Of a stretch of 50,909 nucleotides of DNA, positions 17,625-25,847 are shown piece after piece (position 1 is the stretch's first letter; each line of letters opens with the position of its first letter). The position numbers and the translations under genes were made by a program. The stretch is taken from contig PGYT01000015.1 in the NCBI GenBank assembly GCA_002839805.1, positions 1-50,909 of the forward strand, in the 5' to 3' direction. A model generated the notes under the pieces. The model was not told where the DNA came from, searched no databases, and saw only the letters and a program-made list of their open reading frames with translations. Origin of the DNA: Ignavibacteriae bacterium HGW-Ignavibacteriae-2 (GTDB taxonomy: Bacteria; Bacteroidota; Ignavibacteria; Ignavibacteriales; Melioribacteraceae).

Positions 17625-18254
17625 ATGGATACAAATACACTTTGGGCCGAATATAAAGCACAACCAAATACGTTACTGAAGAAAAAAATTATTCTCAGCT
17701 ATACTAATTTGGTACACTATGTTATTCATCATTCGAAATTCGCAACAATGAATATTTTTGATGACAGAGACTATTTTCAATTCGGAATCGAAGGTTTAAA
17801 CGAAGCTGTAGACAGATTCGACCCCGACTTTGGAACAAAGTTCGAGACATATGCGATACAAAGAATACGTGGAAAAATTATTGATGAGTTGAGAAAGGCT
17901 CAGATTAAACCCAGAATTTTAAGCAGGGAAGATTCCAATCAGGTTCAATATTCCAATGTATCCCTTAATCAGCCCATCAATCAGGAAGATGGTTCCATGT
18001 TATACGAAGTGCTTCCAGCCGATGTAGAAACGCCAGATTTTGAAACAGAAAAGATTGAAGCGAAAGAAAAACTAATTGAAGCAATAAAAAATTTGAATGA
18101 AAGAGATAGAATGATAATAACTCTGTATTATTTCGAACATTTAAGTTACAAAGAAATTGCCGATGTTCTGGATATTTCAGTTTCAAGAATTTCGCAAATA
18201 CATTCCAAAATTATTGAAAACTTAAAATCAATGCTGGGTGATCTTAATGACTAA
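17625..18254 (+). CDS. fliA: Flagellar sigma factor FliA (sigma-28/SigD), lacking most of region 3
   Basis: FliA directs RNA polymerase to late flagellar and chemotaxis genes. Region 2 is intact (residues about 20-92: YFQFGIEGLNEAVDRFDP, then TYAIQRIRGKIIDELR). Region 4 is intact (about 150-203: LNERDRMIITLYYFEHLSYK, then SRISQIHSKIIENLKS). Between them, the segment after DELR is much shorter than in E. coli FliA. The helices that normally follow VPRSVRR and make up region 3 are absent, which explains the length of 209 instead of about 240 residues. Two TAAA-N15-CGATAA promoters in gaps of this window are plausible targets. No flgM anti-sigma gene is visible. Confidence 0.9.
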   Translation: MDTNTLWAEYKAQPNTLLKKKIILSYTNLVHYVIHHSKFATMNIFDDRDYFQFGIEGLNEAVDRFDPDFGTKFETYAIQRIRGKIIDELRKAQIKPRILSREDSNQVQYSNVSLNQPINQEDGSMLYEVLPADVETPDFETEKIEAKEKLIEAIKNLNERDRMIITLYYFEHLSYKEIADVLDISVSRISQIHSKIIENLKSMLGDLND

Positions 18255-19125
18255 TATGCTTCAAGATGACTTTTCTCTTAAAAACAAAAGGAAAAACTAT
18301 CTACTAAATATAAGGAGTCTTCCCCCGATTCCTACTGTAGTTGTTCAACTGACGCAAATTTTAAACGATCCTATGACTTCCACTCATCAGATCGGGAATT
18401 TAATTAGTCAGGATCAGGCATTAACGACAAAAATTTTAACAGTAGCTAATTCTCCACTTTACGGTTTGCCTAGAAAAGTACCAAGCATAGATTTTGCCAT
18501 ACTTGTTTTAGGTTTCGAACAAATTAAACAGATAGTTATTGCCCTGAGTTTAATGGATACATTCAAAAACGAAAATTCAAAATACTGGAATAGAAAGTCT
18601 TTCTGGATGCATTCATTCCTAACAGCAATGATGGCTAAAAATATCGCAGCGGAAAAAAAATATCCTAAAACAAATGAAGCTTTTACTGCGGGTTTGCTGC
18701 ATGATTTGGGCATATCAGTAATACAAAAATATTTTAATAGAGAGTTTGTTGAAATTAATGAATTAGTATCCACAAATTTTATCCCTTATTCCGAGGCCGA
18801 ACTTGCAATTCTTGATCTCACTCACGCTGAAATCGGAAAAATACTATGCGATAAATGGAATCTGCCCGTTTCCCTGAGTGATTCAATTCTTTATCACCAT
18901 AATCCTTCACAAGCAGAAGAGAATAAAAAATTAGCCGCTATAGTCCATCTGGCCGATTATACAACACAACAATTAGGATTCGGAAAATTTTTATGGGACG
19001 AAGAATTTACACTCGATACCTCGGTGATTGATATTCTTGAACTTGGAGGTTTAGATTACGTAGAATCGTTAATGGAAAATTACGGCGATCAGCTTAAACA
19101 ACAATTAGAATCTGTAAGTTTTTAA
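18247..19125 (+). CDS. HDOD-domain protein (first of a tandem pair)
   Basis: The 292-residue product is almost entirely one HDOD domain: LPPIPTVVVQLTQIL, LISQDQALTTKILTVANSPL, YGLPRKV.SIDFAILVLG, then a helical HD-like core with AGLLHDLGIS. HDOD proteins are usually non-catalytic signalling or regulatory relatives of HD phosphohydrolases and often occur with motility and c-di-GMP systems. I chose ATG 18247, which overlaps the fliA stop; ATG 18256 is also possible. The next gene is a clear paralogue. The direct role in this operon is not known. Confidence 0.9.
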   Translation: MTNMLQDDFSLKNKRKNYLLNIRSLPPIPTVVVQLTQILNDPMTSTHQIGNLISQDQALTTKILTVANSPLYGLPRKVPSIDFAILVLGFEQIKQIVIALSLMDTFKNENSKYWNRKSFWMHSFLTAMMAKNIAAEKKYPKTNEAFTAGLLHDLGISVIQKYFNREFVEINELVSTNFIPYSEAELAILDLTHAEIGKILCDKWNLPVSLSDSILYHHNPSQAEENKKLAAIVHLADYTTQQLGFGKFLWDEEFTLDTSVIDILELGGLDYVESLMENYGDQLKQQLESVSF

Positions 19126-19133
19126 AAGGGTTT

Positions 19134-20015
19134 ATGGAAACATCAGCTAAATATTCGATAGATAAAAACGAGAAGATTAAAACCACACTCGACAAAATAT
19201 ATAATCTTCCTGCTTTGCCCGATATTATTACGGAAGCTTTGCGTTTACTGAATAATAAAAAAACTTCCAACCAACAGCTTGTTGAAATAATTTCGAAAGA
19301 ACAAAGCTTCGTTGCCAAAATACTTTCTATTGCAAACTCCCCGATATACGGTTTAAGCAAGGAAGTATCCACTCTGGATTTTGCAATTATGCTATTGGGA
19401 CATAACGAACTGCGTCATATCATTTTTGTTGTGTCGTTTTTGGAATCATTCAGAGGTGGCGATTCCAAATATTTCGATCAAAATTTATATTGGCTCCACT
19501 CCCTTTTAACGGCAAAATTGGCAAAAAGAATAGCACAGGATGTTGGGTATGGAAAAAGCGGTGAAGCTTTTATAGCTGGTTTTTTGCACGATTTCGGCGT
19601 TTCAATTTCCCACAGATATTTCAAAAATACATTTATAGAAATAAGAGAATATATAGAAAAAGAAAAATGTTCGTTTGTTGAAGCCGAAAGAATACACCTT
19701 GGTATTACTCATTCGGAAATAGGCGGTTATTTAATGGAGCGTTGGAATTTACCAGTTGCGCTTCGTAAAGCTTCCCTTTATCACCATAATCCGATTGCTG
19801 ACTTAGAAGATCCGTTTTTACCGTCAATTATTCATGTGGCCGATTATGTAGCTGGTAAAATTCATTCGGAAAGTCTTTTTTGGGAAGATGGTTTTGTTTT
19901 GGATAAAAAAGTTTTCGAAGTTTTACGCGTCAGTGAAGAAAAACAGGAAGATTTTATCAGCAAATATGAAAATGTAATCGGTGAGGAACAAGACCTTAAG
20001 GGATTAATAATTTGA
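19134..20015 (+). CDS. HDOD-domain protein (second of a tandem pair)
   Basis: The 293-residue product matches the preceding gene along its length: LPALPDIITEALRLL, IISKEQSFVAKILSIANSPI, YGLSKEVSTLDFAIMLLG, AGFLHDFGVSI, and a shared ending with YHHNPIADLED...VADYV. The two genes are a tandem duplication that has diverged. The HD pair is retained in both. ATG 19134 follows AAAAGGG by a few bases. The end overlaps the kinase-like gene by 4 bases, so sigma factor, both HDOD genes and the kinase-like gene look like one translationally coupled set. Confidence 0.9.
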   Translation: METSAKYSIDKNEKIKTTLDKIYNLPALPDIITEALRLLNNKKTSNQQLVEIISKEQSFVAKILSIANSPIYGLSKEVSTLDFAIMLLGHNELRHIIFVVSFLESFRGGDSKYFDQNLYWLHSLLTAKLAKRIAQDVGYGKSGEAFIAGFLHDFGVSISHRYFKNTFIEIREYIEKEKCSFVEAERIHLGITHSEIGGYLMERWNLPVALRKASLYHHNPIADLEDPFLPSIIHVADYVAGKIHSESLFWEDGFVLDKKVFEVLRVSEEKQEDFISKYENVIGEEQDLKGLII

Positions 20016-21319
20016 AAGTGATAAAAAATAAATATATCAAATTCCCTAGTCTGGAGGATTCTATCGGTAGACTGGGAGTTGAGTTTAAGGGAAACTCCGA
20101 AGCGAAAAACGACTATAACGATTTCGACTTAAGTCCCGCGGAGCAACAGAAGAGAATTCGATTCTTTTTTGTTATGAACAAGCTGAACGCGAAATTTGAT
20201 GAAACGTTTGATCCAGAAAAAATACTTGAATATTTACAAACAGCTTTAAAAGAAATTATAATTCTTAAAAGTTCTTTCTTTTTTGTTTTCGATGAAAATT
20301 CGCATCTTAAACCGGTAAGCAAAACAACCGATAAAAATTACACATCCTTTATAAATAAAGCGTATCAGAATGGAATTTTAGACTGGATGTTTGAAACAAA
20401 AAAAATATCCGTATTACCCGACATAACAAGACGTGAAAAAAACACAAATGCTCTTAGCCTCCTTGTTATACCATTATTTATGGAAAACAAACCATATGGC
20501 CTATACGCGATTGCCACACCCATTGCATCACTATCTTCAAAAACCTACGAATCAGATGTATTAAAAATGTTTTTGGCATTAGCTCAAAGCAAAATTGAAC
20601 ATGCCCGTCAGCAAGAGCGGATATCTGCTGTTTACGATGATTTACAAACTCTTCAATCAAAATTATCTAACGATTATAAATTCTCGGCTATTGGGGAACT
20701 TACCGCAGGTATAGTTGAAGATGTTATGAGCCCTGTACAGGTAATTCTGAGTTGTACAAATTTTATTGAAAAAGAATTTACTCAAGTGGATAAAAAATTA
20801 ACGGGAGCAATAACTTCTCAGATAAAAAAAATTGAAAATGTAATTAAAAGACTATCCAAATTTGTTGGCGCTCAGCCAACTAATGGAAATCTTTATCCCA
20901 CAATAATTAACGAACAAATTCAGGATTATTATGAAGTAGTACTTTCATCGTTAAAATATAATAACTACGAATGTATACTTGACTTGGATAACAATCTTCC
21001 GCCCATAATGACGCAGAAATCCTATATTCATCAACTGCTCACCAACCTGTTCGGAATGGTTCTGAATTCTAATGTTGAAGGCGGTGGGATTTTAGTACAA
21101 ACAAAATTTGTAAGTGAAAGTATTTCTCTGCGATTTATTGTAACGGACAGACTAAATATTTACGCAGAAGATAACAATGGGAACAAAGCGAATTTAAACG
21201 TTAAAATGATTGCAAATATTATGAAACGTCACCAGGGTGATGTAAAAATAATTAATAACGAATCCGGCGGTACAACAATAATCTTAAATTTCCCTGTAAA
21301 AAGGAAGCTCAGTAAATGA
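20012..21319 (+). CDS. GAF-containing histidine-kinase-like protein without phosphoacceptor His
   Basis: The 435-residue product starts at TTG 20012 with AAGGGA about 10 bases upstream; GTG 20018 is an alternative. Residues about 60-200 look like a GAF sensor domain. A DHp-like segment follows (FSAIGELTAGIVEDVMSPVQ, residues 224-243). In true kinases of this type it reads GELAAGIAHEINNPL; here Glu236 replaces the His. The ATPase-like end (about 335-430) keeps a weak N-box (QLLTNLFGMVLNS), but the DxGxG motif is replaced by VTDRLNIYAEDNNG. It is therefore probably not an active kinase. It may act as a binding or scaffold partner. Confidence 0.8.
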   Translation: MKVIKNKYIKFPSLEDSIGRLGVEFKGNSEAKNDYNDFDLSPAEQQKRIRFFFVMNKLNAKFDETFDPEKILEYLQTALKEIIILKSSFFFVFDENSHLKPVSKTTDKNYTSFINKAYQNGILDWMFETKKISVLPDITRREKNTNALSLLVIPLFMENKPYGLYAIATPIASLSSKTYESDVLKMFLALAQSKIEHARQQERISAVYDDLQTLQSKLSNDYKFSAIGELTAGIVEDVMSPVQVILSCTNFIEKEFTQVDKKLTGAITSQIKKIENVIKRLSKFVGAQPTNGNLYPTIINEQIQDYYEVVLSSLKYNNYECILDLDNNLPPIMTQKSYIHQLLTNLFGMVLNSNVEGGGILVQTKFVSESISLRFIVTDRLNIYAEDNNGNKANLNVKMIANIMKRHQGDVKIINNESGGTTIILNFPVKRKLSK

Positions 21320-21993
21320 AAAAGTTAATTTTTGTGATTACCATTTCCATAATTTTAATTTCTGGCACAAAAACCACGAAAGCTCAAAACATGGATTCTG
21401 TTGATGTTCAGGCAATTGTAAAAATTCAAATGCTTGCAGCTCAGCTAAAACAACTTGAACAAGAGCAATTATTAAAAAACGCGAGTCAAAACACAGGAAT
21501 AATAATTCCTGATAACTATTTGATCGCTGGAGAATTAAAAAATAGTACAGAAGAATCTACAATTAGTAATTCTATAATTTCGGTAAATGAACCTTCAAAA
21601 AAAGAGAGTAAAGAAGCTACCGATTCGACTGGATTTTTTAATATTATGGAATACATCACTCCCTTTACTTTAAAAATGTTTGTGCTATTTATTGTTGCTT
21701 CTGTTGCTGCGGGATTTGTTATAAAAAGAAGATTAAAAATTAAAAAGATTAGCGACAGGATAAAACTGAAAGAAAACGTAAAAGCTATGCGTGAAGAACA
21801 ACTTGTTAAAACAATGGATCCGAGATTAAAATCAATAAGAAAACGACTTTGTTTAACCTCCACATATTTGAATAAGCCGGAGAAAGAAGTGATTTTGGCA
21901 GCTAAAAGATATCAGATTTCCAAAGAAGAACTTTATTTAGCATCAAGATTAAATATGTATAAGATGGAAGAAAAATTAGAGGCGAGAGTATAA
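21316..21993 (+). CDS. Unknown membrane protein encoded before the rod genes
   Basis: The 225-residue product has an N-terminal signal-like helix (residues 5-20, then TKAQ) and a polar, Ser/Glu-rich stretch. A membrane helix follows (about 118-137), then a basic cytoplasmic tail with KPEKEVILAAKRYQISKEEL near its end. The layout (signal, TM, basic tail) resembles FliO, but a FliO gene is present at 10056 and the sequence does not match. I do not recognise the family. Overlaps of 4 bases upstream and 1 base downstream (TAATG) tie it to the kinase-like gene and to flgF. Confidence 0.7.
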   Translation: MKKLIFVITISIILISGTKTTKAQNMDSVDVQAIVKIQMLAAQLKQLEQEQLLKNASQNTGIIIPDNYLIAGELKNSTEESTISNSIISVNEPSKKESKEATDSTGFFNIMEYITPFTLKMFVLFIVASVAAGFVIKRRLKIKKISDRIKLKENVKAMREEQLVKTMDPRLKSIRKRLCLTSTYLNKPEKEVILAAKRYQISKEELYLASRLNMYKMEEKLEARV

Positions 21994-22700
21994 TGATTAA
22001 AGGAATTTTTATGGCAGCCCGTAGTCTTCAATCGGGCGAACAGCACATTAGCGTTGTTGCCAATAATTTGGCAAACATAAATACTAATGGTTTCAAACGC
22101 GAAGTTCCATTTGCCGAAATTCTTGATAAAGAAGGCAATTTAGTGGTGAACCAAATTACAGATCAAAAACAAGGCGAACTTGTAAGCACATCAAATCCTT
22201 TGGACGTAGCTCTTAAAGGCGATGGTTTTTTTGTGGTAAAAACTGAGGACGGGCAGGAGCTGACACGTGATGGAAGGTTCAATATATCGAACGAAGGTTT
22301 TTTAGTTAATGTAAATGGTCAAAAGGTTCTTAGCAAAAGCGGTGAGATAAGTTTTAATCAAAATATTTTCGATCAAAAAAATTCTATTTCAATTTCAAAG
22401 ACTGGTGAAATTAAAATTGGGGACACTTCAGTTGGCGAATTATTAATAGCAAATGTTGATGATGCCCGACTCCTCAAAAAAGCGGGAAACAATAATTTTA
22501 TTAGCTCGGACGAAAATTATAAAACACAAGATGAAAGTAATTTTGATGTTATCCAGGGTTACCTGGAATCAGCAAACGTGAATCCCGTTGAAGAAATGGA
22601 GGCGATGATTCGTACAAATAAAGATTATCAATCGTCGTATAAAATTGTGAACTATCTGGATGAATCACTTGAAAAAGCAAACCAGATAGGAAAGGTTTAA
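21993..22700 (+). CDS. flgF: Flagellar proximal rod protein FlgF-like
   Basis: The 235-residue product has the rod/hook N-terminal motif (VVANNLANINTNGFKREVPF) and the C-terminal motif (YLESANVNPVEEMEAMIRTN). It is shorter than the next gene product and begins with MIKGIF, the usual FlgF start. It forms part of the rod. Assignment to FlgF and not a second FlgG rests on length, on the start motif and on its position before flgG. ATG 21993 overlaps the previous stop by one base. Confidence 0.88.
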   Translation: MIKGIFMAARSLQSGEQHISVVANNLANINTNGFKREVPFAEILDKEGNLVVNQITDQKQGELVSTSNPLDVALKGDGFFVVKTEDGQELTRDGRFNISNEGFLVNVNGQKVLSKSGEISFNQNIFDQKNSISISKTGEIKIGDTSVGELLIANVDDARLLKKAGNNNFISSDENYKTQDESNFDVIQGYLESANVNPVEEMEAMIRTNKDYQSSYKIVNYLDESLEKANQIGKV

Positions 22701-22715
22701 TAAAGGAGAGATAAT

Positions 22716-23516
22716 ATGGCTACCAGATCTTTAAGAACCGCTGCTTCAGGAATGTACGCACAGCAATTAAATATTGAGGTTATATCTAACAATATAGCCA
22801 ACATGAACACTACCGGTTTTAAAAAGAACAAAGCGGAATTCCAGGATCTTATGTATCAGGAAGTTCCTGTAAATTCATTGTCAGGTTCAACGGTTGGAAT
22901 CAATCAATCATCTTCAAATAAAATTCAAATTGGTAACGGTGTTCAGCCAACATCCACTCAAAAAATATTTAAACAAGGCGATATGCAGCCAACAAGCAAT
23001 CCAATGGATATCGCGATTCAGGGGCAGGGATTTTTTCAGGTATCAAAACCTGATGGAACTTTTTCTTATACCCGCGACGGGAGTTTTAAAGTTAACGGCG
23101 AAGGTAAAATTGTTACATCAAGCGGTTATTTGCTTGAACCTGATATTACGTTAAGTGATGATACGGTAAGCATAGCAATAGGACGCGACGGAACTGTAGA
23201 ATTAACTGATTCGAGCGGGGGCAAATCTGTAGCCGATCAAATTCAATTAGTTCGTTTTCTTAATCCGGGCGGACTTAAAGCACTTGGCGATAATTTATAT
23301 GCTGAAACTGAATCTTCCGGTATACCGATTTTTGGAACTAGCGGAACAAATGGCTTCGGTGAAATTCATCAGGGATTTTTAGAAATGTCTAATGTGGATA
23401 TTGTTGAAGAAATGATTGCTATGATTACTGCTCAACGCGCTTACGAAATAAATTCTAAAACTGTTCAAACTGTTGAAGAAATGATGACTATGGCAAATAA
23501 TCTTAAAAGAGGTTAA
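22716..23516 (+). CDS. flgG: Flagellar distal rod protein FlgG
   Basis: FlgG builds the distal rod. The 266-residue product is the normal length and carries MATRSLRTAASGMYAQQLNI, NNIANMNTTGFKKNKAEFQD and the C-terminal QGFLEMSNVDIVEEMIAMIT. AAAGGAGAG precedes ATG 22716, one of the clearer Shine-Dalgarno sequences in the window. It follows flgF by 15 bases and precedes flgA by 5. Confidence 0.97.
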   Translation: MATRSLRTAASGMYAQQLNIEVISNNIANMNTTGFKKNKAEFQDLMYQEVPVNSLSGSTVGINQSSSNKIQIGNGVQPTSTQKIFKQGDMQPTSNPMDIAIQGQGFFQVSKPDGTFSYTRDGSFKVNGEGKIVTSSGYLLEPDITLSDDTVSIAIGRDGTVELTDSSGGKSVADQIQLVRFLNPGGLKALGDNLYAETESSGIPIFGTSGTNGFGEIHQGFLEMSNVDIVEEMIAMITAQRAYEINSKTVQTVEEMMTMANNLKRG

Positions 23517-23521
23517 TAAAA

Positions 23522-24166
23522 GTGTTTAATCTTCTAATAAATATTTTGATTCTTTTCTCTTTTAACAGCGAATATGAAAATGCAGTTTATAAATATTTGT
23601 GTCAAAAAATTAATGGCTACAATAAAATTGAAATTAAACTACTAAATGACTGGAACCGTTTTGAGAGCATTAAAATAAATAATGAAAAAAAACTTGAACT
23701 GAAAGGTAATATAGCATATGTGCCCGTAGAGTATACTACAGCAAATAGACAGAACACATTGACTCAACTGGCAGTGGAGATAAAATTATTTGATGAAGTT
23801 CTTGTTGCTAATACTAACATAAAATCGGGTGAGGAATTAAGTGCGGATAAATTTGATCTTTTGATTGCCGATGTTACAAATATTAGCAGGCCGGTTGCAG
23901 ATTATAACTGTTTGTTAAATAAGCGTGCAACAGGTTTCATAAAAAAAGACGATGTTTTATCCGAACATTCAATTGAGGAGAAACCAATAATTCAACCGGG
24001 TGATAAATTAATTTTACATTCATCTAGCGGCTCAGTAGACGTTACATTAGCGGTTGTTTCAAGGCAGGAAGGTCATTTAAACGATATTATAAGAGTAAAA
24101 ACCCTGGATAATAAACTTCTGAAAGCCAGGGTGATAGATAAAATTAATGTTTTAGTAATTGAGTGA
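23522..24166 (+). CDS. flgA: Flagellar P-ring chaperone FlgA
   Basis: FlgA is a periplasmic chaperone for assembly of FlgI into the P-ring. The 214-residue product starts at GTG 23522 with AGAGG upstream. A short hydrophobic signal-like segment is at residues 2-14. A SAF-type domain (about 95-160) shows NTNIKSGEELSADKFDLLIA and NKRATGFIKKDDVLSEHSIE. The C-terminal part (VDVTLAVVSRQEGHLNDIIR) matches the FlgA family. The four genes flgG-flgA-flgH-flgI form a normal distal rod and ring block. Confidence 0.88.
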   Translation: MFNLLINILILFSFNSEYENAVYKYLCQKINGYNKIEIKLLNDWNRFESIKINNEKKLELKGNIAYVPVEYTTANRQNTLTQLAVEIKLFDEVLVANTNIKSGEELSADKFDLLIADVTNISRPVADYNCLLNKRATGFIKKDDVLSEHSIEEKPIIQPGDKLILHSSSGSVDVTLAVVSRQEGHLNDIIRVKTLDNKLLKARVIDKINVLVIE

Positions 24167-24170
24167 AATT

Positions 24171-24740
24171 ATGAAAAATTTATTGATACTGATAATTATA
24201 GCCGGTTCAACAGTATTGGGGCAGGATATGAGGCAAAATGCCTTTAAGTCTTTGTTTTCGGATAACAAAGCAAGTATGATTGGCGACGCCGTAACTATTA
24301 TAGTTGTAGAATCATCGCAGGCCTCGAACAACGCTAAAACTAATGCCGGAAGAAGCAGTGAAATCAAATTTAACGCAAGTGGAGCTCTCGACGCGACTGC
24401 TTTGCCAAATGTGGATTTGGGGGTTAGCTCGGGGAACGAATTTTCCGGGTCGGGCGGCACACAAAGCTCCGGTAGCGTTCAAACAAAAATTAGCGCAACT
24501 ATCGATTCCGTTTTAGCCAATGGCAACATGCGTGTAAGAGGCAGCCGTAAAATTTCGATAAATGGAGAAGAACAAACAGTTTTTATAAAAGGTATTGTTC
24601 GTCCCTCTGATATTTCTGCTGATAATAATGTGCTTTCATATAATATATCCGATGCCGAAATAATTTTTGAAGGATCTGGAATTATAGACAATGCTCAGAA
24701 ACCGGGCTGGTTAACAAAGTTATTTCACTGGCTATTTTAG
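24171..24740 (+). CDS. flgH: Flagellar L-ring protein FlgH, without the lipidation Cys
   Basis: FlgH forms the L-ring in the outer membrane. I chose ATG 24171 over TTG 24159 because it begins at the signal peptide. The 189-residue product carries the family features: LFSDNKASMIGDAVTIIVVE near residue 27, NEFSGSGG, IDSVLANGNMRVRGSRKISI, and IVRPSDISADN...DAEIIFEGSG. The signal peptide ends STVLGQDM, with no Cys; E. coli FlgH is a lipoprotein with a Cys there. The protein has no Cys at all, so it cannot be lipidated in the usual way. Confidence 0.93.
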   Translation: MKNLLILIIIAGSTVLGQDMRQNAFKSLFSDNKASMIGDAVTIIVVESSQASNNAKTNAGRSSEIKFNASGALDATALPNVDLGVSSGNEFSGSGGTQSSGSVQTKISATIDSVLANGNMRVRGSRKISINGEEQTVFIKGIVRPSDISADNNVLSYNISDAEIIFEGSGIIDNAQKPGWLTKLFHWLF

Positions 24741-24749
24741 GTGGCAAAA

Positions 24750-25844
24750 ATGAAAATAAAAGCATTACTACTAATAACAATTATTTTTATTAGCTCTATT
24801 TTATCCGCTCAAAGGATTAAAGATATAGCTCAAATAGGCGAACAGAGTTCCGAACAAATCATCGGATACGGTCTTGTTGTTGGTCTAGCTGGTACGGGCG
24901 ATAGTCACAGGTCTGCATTTACTGTTCAATCGGTAACAAGTATGTTAAAAAGATTCGGGATAACCGTACCACAAAGTGACCTTAAAACACGGAACGTTGC
25001 CGCCGTAATGGTAACAGCTTCAATTAACTCTTACCTGAAACCCGGCTCCGATTTCGATATAAATGTTTCATCAATGGGCGACGCAAAAAGTCTGCAAGGC
25101 GGAACATTATTAATGACCCCTCTCTCGGGCATAAATGGTACAGTTTATGGAATGGCGCAGGGATCAATTTCCGTCGGTGGATATGATGTATCCACAAAAT
25201 CGGGCGGTCGTGTTGCGCGTAATCACACACTTACGGGGCGTATACCGCGAGGAGGATCTTTAAAAACATCACCAAGCGAAGCTGTGGCATATTCCAACGA
25301 AATAAAAATATTTCTTAAAGAACCAGATTTAACAACTTCGGATAATGTTGCAAAAATTATAAACGATACTTTTGGAAATGGTGTAGCAAAATGTTTAGAT
25401 GCTTCCGAAATTACCGTTAATGTACCAAGCGCTTCACAAAATAATATTGTTCAATTTCTCTCACAACTTGAAACCCTTGAGGTTCAGACAGATTTCGGGG
25501 CAAAAGTTGTTCTTAATGAAAGAACAGGTACAGTTGTTGCGGGCAGCAATGTTATTATTAAACCGATAACAATATCGCACGGCGGATTAAATATAAATAT
25601 TAGATCATATCCGATGATTTCTCAGCCTAATTCTTTTAGTCAGGGAAAAACAACTGTGTTTAATAATTTGGTTCCCGAAGCATCTGTAGACTCAACAAGA
25701 GTAATTGCTCTGGAAGGGGCTAGTAATGTTCAGGAAGTTGCCGCTGCGTTAAATTCTCTGAAAGTGTCTCCTCAGGATATTATAGCAATTTTCCAGGCAA
25801 TTAAGGAAGCCGGAGCTTTAGTGGGTGAACTAATAATATTATAA
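24750..25844 (+). CDS. flgI: Flagellar P-ring protein FlgI
   Basis: FlgI forms the periplasmic P-ring. ATG 24750 is preferred to GTG 24741 because AGGTGG lies 5 bases before the ATG and the signal peptide (MKIKALLLITIIFISSILSA) begins there. The mature part opens with RIKDIAQIGEQSSEQIIGYG, LVVGLAGTGDSH, the classic FlgI start. NVAAVMVTASI and GTVVAGSNVIIKPITISHG follow. Length (364 aa) is normal. With FlgH and FlgA it shows that the cell envelope has an outer membrane. Confidence 0.97.
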   Translation: MKIKALLLITIIFISSILSAQRIKDIAQIGEQSSEQIIGYGLVVGLAGTGDSHRSAFTVQSVTSMLKRFGITVPQSDLKTRNVAAVMVTASINSYLKPGSDFDINVSSMGDAKSLQGGTLLMTPLSGINGTVYGMAQGSISVGGYDVSTKSGGRVARNHTLTGRIPRGGSLKTSPSEAVAYSNEIKIFLKEPDLTTSDNVAKIINDTFGNGVAKCLDASEITVNVPSASQNNIVQFLSQLETLEVQTDFGAKVVLNERTGTVVAGSNVIIKPITISHGGLNINIRSYPMISQPNSFSQGKTTVFNNLVPEASVDSTRVIALEGASNVQEVAAALNSLKVSPQDIIAIFQAIKEAGALVGELIIL

Positions 25845-25847
25845 AAC

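Noticed and set aside
20308-20334. Sigma-28 promoter match inside the kinase-like gene
   Set aside because: TAAA-N15-CCGATAA fits exactly, but the nearest downstream start is almost 1 kb away, so it is more likely chance.
21316-21993. Calling the unknown membrane protein a second FliO
   Set aside because: The signal-TM-basic tail layout is similar, but the sequence does not match and fliO is already present between fliN and fliP.
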